Shown: positions 43,114 through 51,968, counted from the stretch's first letter. The stretch is 52,525 bases of DNA from Gammaproteobacteria bacterium (GCA_028821145.1 JAPPHC010000041.1:1-52525), one strand, 5' to 3'. Notes: generated from the sequence alone by a model not told the origin. Numbers and translations: made by a program.

Positions 43114-43446
43114 ATGGCGAAACGTAACGACTGGCTGGGCGACGAGATGCTGGACCGCATGATGAACGTCATCATGGGTCTTGCCGAGGAGCTGTACGTG
43201 ACGCGCGACCGCCTGCAGGTGATGGAGCGCGTGCTGGAAAGCCGCGGCGCGCTGGATCGCGATGAGCTGGACAGCTGGAAGCCCGACGAAGGCCAGCAGG
43301 ATGAAATCCTGCGCGACCGCGACGCCTTCATCCAGGCCATTCTTTCGCGTGCGCTCGACAAGCCTACCGGGAATCCCCCGGGAGAGAAGGCGTCTCGCCT
43401 TCTCGGAGGGCGGGACGCCCTCCCCCCCAGGGATCCTGGCGACTGA
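43114..43446 (+). CDS. Small hypothetical protein with repeat-encoded C-terminus
   Basis: A 110-residue, strongly charged helical protein that I do not recognise. Residues 1-84 are Arg/Asp/Glu-rich with heptad-like spacing (AEELYVTRDRLQVMERVLES), suggesting a coiled coil. From about residue 85 the reading frame runs through a GC-rich hairpin repeat (43367-43439), giving a low-complexity tail PTGNPPGEKASRLLGGRDAL and beyond. The original stop was probably removed or displaced by repeat insertion. It lies 14 bp after the M24 gene and 17 bp before the permease gene. Confidence 0.6.
   Translation: MAKRNDWLGDEMLDRMMNVIMGLAEELYVTRDRLQVMERVLESRGALDRDELDSWKPDEGQQDEILRDRDAFIQAILSRALDKPTGNPPGEKASRLLGGRDALPPRDPGD
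43367..43439. repeat. GC-rich compound hairpin repeat (REP-like), copy 2
   Basis: Two perfect hairpins sit side by side: GAGAAGGCG/CGCCTTCTC (43384-43392 with 43396-43404, loop TCT) and GGAGGGCG/CGCCCTCC (43405-43412 with 43416-43423, loop GGA). An imperfect outer stem links CCGGGAATCCC on the left to GGGATCCTGG on the right. The layout matches the copy at 11391-11443. This copy is inside the 3' end of a coding sequence and in front of an APC permease gene. Confidence 0.8.
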
Positions 43447-43463
43447 GCCGAGTCGTCTCCCAC

Positions 43464-44834
43464 ATGCAAGCTGCACCGACTCGCTTTGCGCGTGTCCTCA
43501 AGACGCGCGACGTGCTCATGCTCTCTTTCGGGGCGATGATCGGCTGGAGCTGGATACTGATGACCGGCTACTGGGTCGGCAACGCCGGAAGTCTCGGAAC
43601 ATTGATTGCCTTCGCGGCCGGCGGCCTGGTGATCGGGTTCATCGCGCTGACCTATGCCGAGCTGGCCTCCGCGATGCCGCGGGCCGGCGGCGAGCACGTC
43701 TACACTCACGCCGGGCTGGGGGCCGGCTGGTCGTTCGTCTGCACCTGGGCGCTGCTGATGGCCTACGTGACCGTATGCGTGTTCGAGTCCGTGGCGCTGC
43801 CGACCGCGGTCGAATACCTGATACCCGCGATCCGCATGGGCGCGCTGTGGCGCGTCGCCGGCGCTCCCGTCGATGCGGGGTTCATCCTCGTGGGCCTGGC
43901 GGGCGCCGTCGTGATGACCTGGATCAACGTCGTCGGCATCCGAACCGCGGCTATCGTCCAGGGCATCGTCACCGTCGCCATCTTCGTTTCCGGCGTGGTG
44001 CTGTTCACGGGGGCGGCCGGTTTCGGCCTGCCCGAACTGGCGGAACCGAAAATCGCCGTTCCGGCCACCGGCATTCTCACCGTCCTGATCATGGTCCCCG
44101 CCCTGCTGGTCGGATTCGACGTGCTTCCGCAGTCGGCGGAGGAAATCGACCTTCCGCCGAAGCGCATCGGGCGATTGCTGATCGTCTCCCTGGTCATGGC
44201 CGTGGTCTGGTACGGCGCGATCGCCTGGTCGGTCGCCGTGGCGCTCACGCCGGAGGAACTGGCCGGCGACGGACTGATTACGGCGGATGCGGCGAAAAAG
44301 CTGTGGTCCGCGGCCGCGGGCGGATCCTGGGCCGGCGTGGCGCTCACGATCGGCGGCATCGGCGGCGTGCTCACGAGCTGGAACGCCTTCATAATCGGCG
44401 GCAGCCGCGTGGTCTTCGCCCTGGCCGAATCAGGCAGCCTGCCCGCGGTGTTCGGGCGGCTTCATCCACGCTACAAGACGCCCTATGTCGCCGTGCTCGC
44501 GATCGGAGTGCTGAGCTGCATTTCTCCGCTGTTCGGGCGGACGATCCTGGTGTGGCTCATCAACTGCGGCAGTTTTGCCGTGGTGGCCGCCTACCTGTTC
44601 GTTCCGATCGCGTTCCTGGCGCTCCGGCGAAGCCAACCCGACCTGCCCCGGCCCTACAGGCTGCGCTACCCCCGTTTGGTCGGCATGTCGGCCATCGTGC
44701 TGGCCCTGGGCCTTTTGTGCCTGTTCATGCCCTTCAGTCCATCAAGCCTGGTCTGGCCGCAGGAATGGGGCATCGTGCTGGGCTGGGGCGCTGCCGGTGT
44801 CCTCGTCTGGCTCACCCGCCGTAACGTCCATTAG
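43464..44834 (+). CDS. APC superfamily amino-acid permease
   Basis: A 456-residue inner-membrane transporter with about 12 transmembrane segments. The first helix has the APC substrate loop MLSFGAMIGWSWILMTG, and the third has YAELASAMPRAGGEHVYT. The sixth-helix region VGFDVLPQSAEEID is typical of amino acid/polyamine carriers. It follows the M24 gene set and precedes TonB receptor 3 by 12 bp. In context it would move the ligand or its amino-acid product across the inner membrane. The substrate is not readable. Confidence 0.9.
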   Translation: MQAAPTRFARVLKTRDVLMLSFGAMIGWSWILMTGYWVGNAGSLGTLIAFAAGGLVIGFIALTYAELASAMPRAGGEHVYTHAGLGAGWSFVCTWALLMAYVTVCVFESVALPTAVEYLIPAIRMGALWRVAGAPVDAGFILVGLAGAVVMTWINVVGIRTAAIVQGIVTVAIFVSGVVLFTGAAGFGLPELAEPKIAVPATGILTVLIMVPALLVGFDVLPQSAEEIDLPPKRIGRLLIVSLVMAVVWYGAIAWSVAVALTPEELAGDGLITADAAKKLWSAAAGGSWAGVALTIGGIGGVLTSWNAFIIGGSRVVFALAESGSLPAVFGRLHPRYKTPYVAVLAIGVLSCISPLFGRTILVWLINCGSFAVVAAYLFVPIAFLALRRSQPDLPRPYRLRYPRLVGMSAIVLALGLLCLFMPFSPSSLVWPQEWGIVLGWGAAGVLVWLTRRNVH

Positions 44835-44846
44835 TTCGGCATCCAC

Positions 44847-47285
44847 GTGGCCGTACGCCTGATTTCTTCCGCTTTCGGCAGAAACCTGCTGCTGGCCTGT
44901 CTAGCCCCGCTTTCGGCTTCGCACCTGTCGCCGGCCGCGGCGCAGGCGCAAGAAGCGGTGGCGGAGGCGGCGGTGATCGAGGAAATCGTCGCGATCGGTT
45001 CGCGAAAACGCGGCCGTTCGGCAGCCGAGTCCACCGCACCCATCGACGTGATTTCCGGGGAAACATTCGGTCTTGTCGGCAATACGGCGGACATTACCGA
45101 AAACCTGCGCGTCAACGTTCCCTCCTACAACGCCAGCATCGCTTCCGGAGACGGCGACACTTTCGTGCGGCCCACGTCGCTGCGCGGGCTGGCGCCGGAC
45201 CAGACGCTGGTGATGGTCAACGGCAAGCGCCGCCACCGGGCCGCACTGATCGCGGAATTCGTGCCCTCGGCAGGGAAAGGCGCGCACGGACCCAACATCG
45301 GGATGCTGCCGGGAATCGCGTTCAAGCGGGTGGAGATCCTGCGCGACGGCGCTTCGGCGCAATACGGCTCGGACGCGATCGCGGGCGTGATCAATTTCGT
45401 TACGCGGGACGCTTCCGAGGGAGGAGAATTGCGCGTCCAGTACGGACAGTTCTACGAAGGCGAACAATCCTACGCCGTGGCGGGCAACGTCGGCCTGAGC
45501 ATCGGCGCGGCCGGATTCCTGAACCTGAGTGCCGAATATACGGAAAACGACGCACTGTCCCGGGGAATTCAGCGAGCCAGCGCGCAGGCGCTGATCGATG
45601 CGGGAGTTCCCGGCGTTGGGGCGGACTCCCCGTTTGACGACGCCCCCCTCGTTCACACCTGGGGACGGGCCCATGGGGAAAACCTGCGCCTCTTCTTCAA
45701 TGCCGGGATCGAAGCGGGCGCCAATGCGACGCTATACGCGCAGGGCAACTACTCGGACACCTTCAATCGCTACCGGTTCTTCTACCGCGGACCCGATCAC
45801 ATTACCCTGCGCACGCTTCGGGATGAATTCGGATTTGCCGGTCTGCCGGGGGGCTTCACGCCATTCTTCGACGGTGACCAAAGCGACTCCAGCATTGCAG
45901 GGGGGCTGCGGGGCGAACTGGCCGGCGGGCTGCTGTTCGACCTGAGCGTGGGCTACGGCCACAATCGGATCGATTTCGTCCTCAACAACACGATCAATCA
46001 AAGCCTGGGCCTGGGCGCCGACGGCAACCCGGCGCAGCGCGACTTCGACGTGGGCGACCTGGAGCAGGAGGAGGTCACCCTGAACGCCGATTTCTCCCGG
46101 CAGTTCACGGACACGGTTCACCTCGCCTTCGGAGCGGAGTGGCGCGAAGAGACCTTCATCGTGATTGCCGGCGAGCCTTCCTCCTGGTTCGGCGCGGGCA
46201 GCAGCGGCTTCAAGGGTTTCGAGCCGCAGAACGCCGGCGAGTTCGCACGCGACAACTACGCCCTCTACGCGGAAGTCGAACAGGACGTCACGGACGCCAT
46301 CCTGGCGCAGTACGCCTTGCGTTACGAGGACTTCTCCGATTTCGGCGGCACGATCAACGGCAAGGTCGCCGCCCGCTACAACGTAAGCGACCGGGTTGCC
46401 CTGCGCGCGGCCTTGTCCACCGGCTTCCATGCCCCGACGCCAGGACAGGCGAACATTCAGAAGATCACGACCACCTTCGATAATGATCTCGGACTTCAGG
46501 TGGAGTCCGGCACGGTCCCGCCCACTCACCCCCTGGCGCTGGCGGCCGGAGGCTCGCCGTTGACCGAGGAGAAGTCCACCAATCTGAGCGTGGGTTTCGT
46601 TACGGACGTCGGCGAAGCCACGACGATCACGGCGGATCTCTACCGCATCGAGGTCCAGGACCGCATCTTCAAGACGCAGAACCTGCCCACGATCGACCCG
46701 GTCACGGGCGTCGGTTCCAACGTCCAGTTCTTCACCAACGCGCTGGATCTCAGCGTGACCGGTCTGGACCTCGTGCTGACGGCCGCGTTTGACTGGGGTT
46801 ACGGCGGCCTCGGCACGACCGTGACGGCAGCCTACAACCACAACGAAGTGAAGGTGGACAATCAAACGGCGATCAACGGCGTATTGCCCGTGTCCGAAGC
46901 AAGCGTGGAGGACATCGAGGAAAGTTATCCGCAGGACCGCCTGACCGTGACCGCCACCACGTCGGCCGGCGCCAATTGGGACTTTCTCGCGCGGATCAAC
47001 TACTTTGGCGCGCACTACGACGAGCGGGGGCGGATCGGCGGCGTGGACGGCGGACCTCCTACGCAGAAAGTGGGTTCGACGGTCTTCGTGGACCTGGAAT
47101 TCAGCTACCGGCTCGACGAGTGCTGGCGCCTGACCCTGGGCGCCTCCAACGCGTTCGACGAATATGTCGACGTGGTGGGCCCGCCCAACGCCAACCGGCA
47201 GAACGTGGGCCTGCTCTACCCGCGCCGCACGGCAGCCAACTTCGAAGGCGGTTCCTGGTACCTCCGGGCGAACTACGTCTGGTAG
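44847..47285 (+). CDS. TonB-dependent outer-membrane receptor 3
   Basis: An 812-residue receptor starting with GTG at 44847. The signal peptide runs to about residue 33 (SPAAAQA), then a TonB-box-like IEEIVAIGSR at 44-53. The plug follows (APIDVISGETFGLVG through RVEILRDGASAQYGSDAIAGVINFV), then the barrel ending in Trp. It belongs to a different receptor branch from TonB receptor 2, judged by plug motifs. It begins 12 bp after the APC permease, so outer- and inner-membrane uptake appear co-expressed. It is convergent with prfB across a hairpin. Confidence 0.93.
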   Translation: MAVRLISSAFGRNLLLACLAPLSASHLSPAAAQAQEAVAEAAVIEEIVAIGSRKRGRSAAESTAPIDVISGETFGLVGNTADITENLRVNVPSYNASIASGDGDTFVRPTSLRGLAPDQTLVMVNGKRRHRAALIAEFVPSAGKGAHGPNIGMLPGIAFKRVEILRDGASAQYGSDAIAGVINFVTRDASEGGELRVQYGQFYEGEQSYAVAGNVGLSIGAAGFLNLSAEYTENDALSRGIQRASAQALIDAGVPGVGADSPFDDAPLVHTWGRAHGENLRLFFNAGIEAGANATLYAQGNYSDTFNRYRFFYRGPDHITLRTLRDEFGFAGLPGGFTPFFDGDQSDSSIAGGLRGELAGGLLFDLSVGYGHNRIDFVLNNTINQSLGLGADGNPAQRDFDVGDLEQEEVTLNADFSRQFTDTVHLAFGAEWREETFIVIAGEPSSWFGAGSSGFKGFEPQNAGEFARDNYALYAEVEQDVTDAILAQYALRYEDFSDFGGTINGKVAARYNVSDRVALRAALSTGFHAPTPGQANIQKITTTFDNDLGLQVESGTVPPTHPLALAAGGSPLTEEKSTNLSVGFVTDVGEATTITADLYRIEVQDRIFKTQNLPTIDPVTGVGSNVQFFTNALDLSVTGLDLVLTAAFDWGYGGLGTTVTAAYNHNEVKVDNQTAINGVLPVSEASVEDIEESYPQDRLTVTATTSAGANWDFLARINYFGAHYDERGRIGGVDGGPPTQKVGSTVFVDLEFSYRLDECWRLTLGASNAFDEYVDVVGPPNANRQNVGLLYPRRTAANFEGGSWYLRANYVW

Positions 47286-47295
47286 CCAGGCGAGC

Positions 47296-47312
47296 GAAGG
47301 CGAGACGCCTTC
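47296..47312. repeat. Single hairpin of the GC-rich repeat family, copy 3
   Basis: GAAGGCG/CGCCTTC (47296-47302 with 47306-47312, loop AGA) lies in the 39-bp gap between the convergent TonB receptor 3 and prfB genes. The core is the same GAAGGCG/CGCCTTC stem as in copies 1 and 2. The position suits a bidirectional terminator, although no clear T-run follows on either side. Confidence 0.6.
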
Positions 47313-47324
47313 CCCCCGGGGAGA

Positions 47325-48420
47325 CTAAACGCCCTGCTTGAGGCCCGCCTCGATAAACGGACCCAGGGCGCCGTTCAGCACCGCCGTCGGGTTGCCGGAC
47401 TCGACGCCGGTGCGCAGGTCCTTGACCCGCGACTGGTCGAGGACGTACGAGCGGATCTGGTTCCCCCAGCCGATGTCCGCCTTGCTGTCCTCCAGGGCCT
47501 GCTGTTCCGCCCGCCGCTCCCGCTCGGCCAGTTCGAAAAGCTTGGCGCGTAGCTGCTTCATGGCCGTGGCCCGGTTCTTGTGCTGCGAACGCTCGTTCTG
47601 GCATTGCACGACGATGCCCGAGGGCATATGGGTGATGCGGACCGCGGACTCGGTGCGGTTGACATGCTGTCCGCCGGCGCCGCTGGCTCGGTAAACGTCA
47701 ATACGGAGATCGCCGGGATCCACTTCCACCTCCGCTTCTTCCTCGATCTCCGGTGAGACAAAAACGCTGGCGAACGAAGTGTGCCGCCGCGCGCCGGAAT
47801 CGAACGGCGACTTTCGCACCAGGCGGTGCACGCCGGTTTCGGTGCGCAGCCAGCCGTAGGCGTGATCGCCGCGCACGTGCACTGTGGCGCTCTTGACTCC
47901 CGCAACCTCGCCGTCGGATGCCTCGATCAGTTGTGCGTCGAACTTGTTGGCCTCGCAGAACTTGAGGTACATGCGCAACAGCATTTCGGCAAAATCCTGC
48001 GCATCGTGCCCGCCGGATCCCGCCGTGACCTCAAGAAACGCGTTGGAGCCGTCCCTGGCGCCGCCGAACATGCGGCGGAACTCCAGCTTCTCCACTTCCT
48101 CCGCAAGCGTCCGGACTCCGTCGCTCACGTCCTCCAGCGTGGCCTGGTCCTGTTCCTCGAGGGCGAGCTCGAGCAGCTCCTCCAGTTCGCCCGCGTCCGC
48201 CGCAAGGCGATCCAGCGTTTGAGTAACGGACTGCAGAGACGCCCGTTCGCGCCCCAGCGCACCGGCGCGTTGCGTATCGGACCAGACGGAAGGGTCGGCG
48301 AGTTCGGTTTCGACCTCGCTCAGGCGCAGGGCCTTGCCGGCGTAATCAAAGGTACCCCCTAAGCGCCTCGAGTCGGGCGCCCAGATCGGCAAGCAGCGGC
48401 GTGAGCTGAGTCGTTTCCAT
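47325..48420 (-). CDS. prfB: Peptide chain release factor 2 (programmed +1 frameshift)
   Basis: RF2 recognises UGA and UAA stops. Translation starts at ATG 48420, reads [20 protein letters not shown] to RGYL, meets an in-frame TGA at 48348-48346 and shifts +1 to continue at [13 protein letters not shown], giving about 364 residues. The tripeptide SPF of the stop-codon-recognition domain ([12 protein letters not shown]) and the peptidyl hydrolysis motif GGQ (249-251) are intact; Ala precedes SGAGGQ, as in most bacteria. The frameshift makes RF2 self-regulating: low RF2 stalls at UGA and favours the shift. lysS, often its neighbour, is elsewhere. Confidence 0.96.
48346..48360 (-). promoter_or_regulatory. 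prfB programmed +1 frameshift site
   Basis: On the minus strand the sequence is AGGGGGTACCTTTGA: an internal Shine-Dalgarno-like AGGGGG, a short spacer, the slippery CTT codon and the TGA stop. It matches the classic bacterial RF2 autoregulation site. The stop is codon 25 of the zero frame, close to its position in E. coli. Confidence 0.95.
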
Positions 48421-48463
48421 GGCCGCGAAGCGTACGGCAACTCCCCCGCGCTACGCAACCGGG

Positions 48464-48829
48464 TCAGCGGACGCGCAGGGCGGCGGCGACGGCGCGGCCT
48501 TCGGACGCCAGCACGTTGTAGGTGCGGCAGGCGGCGCCCGTGTCCATGACCTCGAGTCCTATGCCTCTGACCAGCAGCTTTCCGCCGATGTCGTGATCGG
48601 GAAACCGCTGCACCTCGCCGGTGCCCAGGATGATGACGTCGGGCTGTTCCTCGATCAGCGGCGCGAGGTGATCCAGCGTAACGGGTTCATCGTCCTTCAG
48701 GGGCCAGGGCCGGACTTCCTCGGGGCTCAGCAGGACCGGCTCGCGCCAGACGTCCTTGCCGATTCGCAATTCACCCGGACGCCACCACCGCACGGTGAGC
48801 GCGCCCCCGGCTTCCAGCTGAAGCTTCAC
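48464..48829 (-). CDS. Mth938-like/NDUFAF3-family protein
   Basis: A 121-residue protein of the Mth938/DUF498 family, related to the mitochondrial complex I assembly factor NDUFAF3. Typical elements are [18 protein letters not shown] in the centre and [30 protein letters not shown] at the end. Bacterial roles are not defined. The start is GTG at 48829, overlapping the acyl-CoA synthetase stop as GTGA. prfB starts 43 bp downstream. Confidence 0.88.
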   Translation of the reverse strand: MKLQLEAGGALTVRWWRPGELRIGKDVWREPVLLSPEEVRPWPLKDDEPVTLDHLAPLIEEQPDVIILGTGEVQRFPDHDIGGKLLVRGIGLEVMDTGAACRTYNVLASEGRAVAAALRVR

Positions 48830-50439
48830 CCCGCCGCGGCGAACTGTTCGCGCAGCTTGAGCTTGCTGACCTTGCCGGTGGCGGTGTGCGGCAATTCGTC
48901 GGTGAATTCCACCGCATCGGGTATCCACCACTTGGCGACCTTGCCCTCGAACCAGGCCAGCAGGGTGTCGGCATCCACCGCCGCATCCTCCTTGAGGCAG
49001 ACGATCAACAGCGGCCGTTCCGACCATTTCGCATGCGGCATCGCGATCACCGCCGCCTCGGCCACGGCGGGATGCGCCATGGCCACGTCCTCCAGTTCGA
49101 TCGAACTGATCCACTCGCCGCCGGACTTGATCAGGTCCTTGGTGCGGTCCGTTATGCGCATGAATCCCTCCGGATCGATACTGGCGACATCCCCGGTGTC
49201 GAACCAGCCGTCCTCCAGCGCCGATTCCTCCGCCCGGTAGTAACCGTGCGCGACCCAGGACCCACGGACCTGGAGGCGCCCCACGGCCTTTCCGTCCCTC
49301 GGCAATTCTCCGCCGTCGTCGTCGACCAGGCGCATCTCCACCCCGTACGGCGCGCGCCCCTGGCTCAACTGCTGATGCAGTTTCGCCTCGGCGTCCATTC
49401 CGCCGGTACTGGCCGTGGGCGCGTTCACGCTGCCCAGGGGGCTCATTTCGGTCATTCCCCAGGCGTGAATCACATGAATTCCGTGCCGTTCTTCAAAATC
49501 CACCATCATCGAACGCGGGCAGGCCGCGCCACCCACCACCAGGTCCCGCACCGTTTCCAGGTGCTGGCCGGTGGCTTCCAGGTAATTCAGCAAACCCAGC
49601 CAAACGGTCGGAACGCCCAGCGCCGTGGTCACCCGTTCGCTGTTCATCATCGCTACGAGCGCTTCGGGATCGCCCGCCTTGGGCCCCGGCAGCACCAGCC
49701 TGGCGCCCACCATCGGCGCGCAGTACACCACACCCCAGGAATTGGCGTGGAACATGGGCACCACCGGCAAAACGCTGTCGGTACTGTTGATATTGATTGC
49801 GTCGGACAGACCGCTGGCATAGGTGTGCAGGATCGTGGAGCGGTGCGAATACAGCACGCCCTTGGGATTGCCGGTCGTGCCCGAGGTATAGCACATGGAA
49901 CTGGCCGTGTTTTCGTCGAGTGCCGGCCAGTCGAAGGAATCGCTCTCGCCTTCAATCAGTTCCTCGTAGCTGATCAGATTCGGCACCGAAGATTCGGGCA
50001 TGGCCTGCTTCGAGCTGAGCAGGACATGGGCCTCCACGGTCGGGAAGTCTGCGTGCAGCTTTTCGAGCAGCGGGAGCAGCAAGGGGTCGGAAAAGAGGAA
50101 ACGATCCTCGGCGTGGTTGACGATGTACTGAAGCTGCTCGGGAAACAGCCTCGGATTGATGGTGTGCAGGACGCCTCCCATGCAGGAAATACCGTAGTAC
50201 AGCTCCATGTGCCGGTAGTCGTTCCAGGCCATGGTGGCGACCCGATCGCCCTCCTTCATTCCCAGGCGCCTGAGGGCATTGGCGAGCCTTGCGCAGCGGC
50301 GGAAGATCTCCGCATAGGTGGTCCGGTGCGCGGGGTTCTCCACGGTCAGCGAATAGACCTCCGAGGCGCCATGCTGGGCCGCCACGTGACGCATCAGGCT
50401 GGTCACCGTCAGCGGGTAGTCCATCATCAAACCTTTCAT
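48826..50439 (-). CDS. Fatty acyl-CoA synthetase (AMP-forming)
   Basis: A 537-residue adenylate-forming ligase, activating a fatty or related acid to its CoA ester. The P-loop-like motif YTSGTTGNPKG is at 184-194, the WGMTEMSP adenine-binding motif lies mid-protein, GWFDTGDVASIDPEGFM follows, and the C-terminal lysine is in TATGKVSK. It resembles medium/long-chain fatty acid ligases. ATG 50439 is chosen; the open frame upstream is a shadow of the nlpD-like gene. Its stop overlaps the Mth938-like start. Together with pcm-yqaA-nlpD it forms a minus-strand run. Confidence 0.93.
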   Translation of the reverse strand: MKGLMMDYPLTVTSLMRHVAAQHGASEVYSLTVENPAHRTTYAEIFRRCARLANALRRLGMKEGDRVATMAWNDYRHMELYYGISCMGGVLHTINPRLFPEQLQYIVNHAEDRFLFSDPLLLPLLEKLHADFPTVEAHVLLSSKQAMPESSVPNLISYEELIEGESDSFDWPALDENTASSMCYTSGTTGNPKGVLYSHRSTILHTYASGLSDAININSTDSVLPVVPMFHANSWGVVYCAPMVGARLVLPGPKAGDPEALVAMMNSERVTTALGVPTVWLGLLNYLEATGQHLETVRDLVVGGAACPRSMMVDFEERHGIHVIHAWGMTEMSPLGSVNAPTASTGGMDAEAKLHQQLSQGRAPYGVEMRLVDDDGGELPRDGKAVGRLQVRGSWVAHGYYRAEESALEDGWFDTGDVASIDPEGFMRITDRTKDLIKSGGEWISSIELEDVAMAHPAVAEAAVIAMPHAKWSERPLLIVCLKEDAAVDADTLLAWFEGKVAKWWIPDAVEFTDELPHTATGKVSKLKLREQFAAAG

Positions 50440-50482
50440 GGGTCGTGCACCTCGCGAAAGTGCTCTTGAAGGGCGGAGGCTA

Positions 50483-51376
50483 TCAGCCGCGTGGAGGCAG
50501 CAGGCCGACGGGCTCGACCGGCTTGCCGTTACGGCGAATCTCGAAGTGCAGCATGGCCGCGTTGCCGGGCCCCATGCCCATCGTCGCGATCGGCTGGCCG
50601 GCCCGCACCTCGTCACCCTCCTTGACGAGAATCCTCTCGTTGTGTCCGTAGGCGCTCAGCCACTGCGGAGAATGCTGCACGATCACGAGGAGTCCGTACG
50701 CCTTCAGCCCGTCTCCCGCGTACATGATCTTGCCTCCGTCGGAGGCCATGATGTCCTGACCGCGCGTTCCCAGGATACGGATGCCGAAATCGCCTTCCCG
50801 CGCCCGGGCGGCCTCTACGTCCACGCTCCCCGCTGTCGGCCATTCCCATCCGGTCGCACCTGATGCCGGGGCGGAGGCCGGTGAGGAAGGGGCCGGGGAG
50901 ACCTGCGGCGACGAAGCGTGCGTTCCGGCGCCGCCCGAAGAGGCAGCCGGATCGCGGGGCGTCCCACCGCCTCCGGAGACAGGGGTAGCCGGAGCGGCGG
51001 CAACGGAACCCGAAGCCGAATGGCCCGGCGGAGGCGTGAGCCTGATTCGTTGCCCGACCAGGATAAGGCTGCCGTCGCCCAACCCGTTCCAGGCCGCCAG
51101 CTCGCTCACCTGATGGCGGAATCGCCAGGCGATGGAGAAAAGCGTGTCGCCCGCCTCTACCGTGTACCAGTCCATGGCGCCGTCCGCCACGGCGCCGGCC
51201 GGGCTCTGTCGGGCTGACTCCGATGGAGTCGCGGCGTCGGGAATTGCTTCAGCCGGGGCCTGGCCCGCCGGAGTGGGATCTTCCGGGATCCAGTTCCAGC
51301 AGCCGGACAGGAGCAACGCTCCGGCCGTCATCAGGAAAAAGCCGCCTGCGCTGCGATTTCGAGACACCATGCTCAT
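50483..51376 (-). CDS. nlpD: NlpD-like LysM/LytM lipoprotein
   Basis: A 297-residue outer-membrane lipoprotein. The lipobox LSGC puts the lipidated cysteine at residue 26. A LysM peptidoglycan-binding domain follows (WYTVEAGDTLFSIAWRF through VGQRIRL), then a Ser/Ala/Pro-rich linker and a LytM (M23) domain. The metal-binding HxxxD and HxH motifs are degenerate (the latter reads MLHFEIR), as in NlpD proteins that activate amidases such as AmiC rather than cut peptidoglycan. ATG 51376 overlaps the yqaA stop as ATGA; ATG 51388 or 51370 are alternatives. No rpoS follows. Confidence 0.9.
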   Translation of the reverse strand: MSMVSRNRSAGGFFLMTAGALLLSGCWNWIPEDPTPAGQAPAEAIPDAATPSESARQSPAGAVADGAMDWYTVEAGDTLFSIAWRFRHQVSELAAWNGLGDGSLILVGQRIRLTPPPGHSASGSVAAAPATPVSGGGGTPRDPAASSGGAGTHASSPQVSPAPSSPASAPASGATGWEWPTAGSVDVEAARAREGDFGIRILGTRGQDIMASDGGKIMYAGDGLKAYGLLVIVQHSPQWLSAYGHNERILVKEGDEVRAGQPIATMGMGPGNAAMLHFEIRRNGKPVEPVGLLPPRG

Positions 51377-51954
51377 AGATACCACCATAACCCAATTGCG
51401 ACGACAACAAGACCGATCAGCGCCCAACCGGCCCGGTCCGAATAGCGAACGGCCCGGAGCGCCTTTGGACCCAGCCAGGCGGCCAGCGAACCGACCAGGA
51501 AGAAGCGCAATCCGCGGCCGAGGAACGAAGCCGTGACGAAGGCGAACACGTCCATGTGCAGGCCTCCGGCGGCAATCGCGAATACTTTGTACGGGAGCGG
51601 CGTAAAGGCCGCCATGACCAGCGCCCAGTAGCCCCATCGCCCGTACCAGGACTGGACCCGGGAATACTGCTCGCCCCAGCCCCATTCCTGAATCACGGGC
51701 AACACGGCGTCGATCGCAAGATAACCGAGCAGCAAACCGCACAAGCCGCCGGCCACCGAGAACACGAGGGTCAGAAAAACCAGCCGGACCATTTTCTTCG
51801 GCTGCGCGGCGCACATCGGGACCAGCATCACGTCCACGGCAATCGGAAAGAAAATGGACTCGGCAAAGCTGACCGCGCACAGCACGGCCGGCGCACCGGG
51901 CATGCGGGCCCATGCCACAACGCGATCGGCAAGCCGTGCCGGCGCCGTTTCCAT
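51373..51954 (-). CDS. yqaA: YqaA/DedA-like inner-membrane protein
   Basis: A 193-residue membrane protein of the YqaA subgroup of the DedA (SNARE-associated Golgi, VTT) family. Characteristic segments are FAESIFFPIAVDVMLVPMC, RVQSWYGRWGYWALVMAAFTPLPYKVFAIAAG and a RGLRFFLVGSLAAW end. DedA proteins are linked to lipid flipping and membrane homeostasis; YqaA itself is little studied. It lies between pcm and nlpD, an order seen in several gammaproteobacteria. ATG 51954 follows the pcm stop by 14 bp. Confidence 0.87.
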   Translation of the reverse strand: METAPARLADRVVAWARMPGAPAVLCAVSFAESIFFPIAVDVMLVPMCAAQPKKMVRLVFLTLVFSVAGGLCGLLLGYLAIDAVLPVIQEWGWGEQYSRVQSWYGRWGYWALVMAAFTPLPYKVFAIAAGGLHMDVFAFVTASFLGRGLRFFLVGSLAAWLGPKALRAVRYSDRAGWALIGLVVVAIGLWWYL

Positions 51955-51968
51955 CGTCCGGACCGGCG

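Noticed and set aside
47325..48420. prfB as a pseudogene disrupted by a stop codon.
   Set aside because: The in-frame TGA is at the canonical programmed +1 frameshift site.
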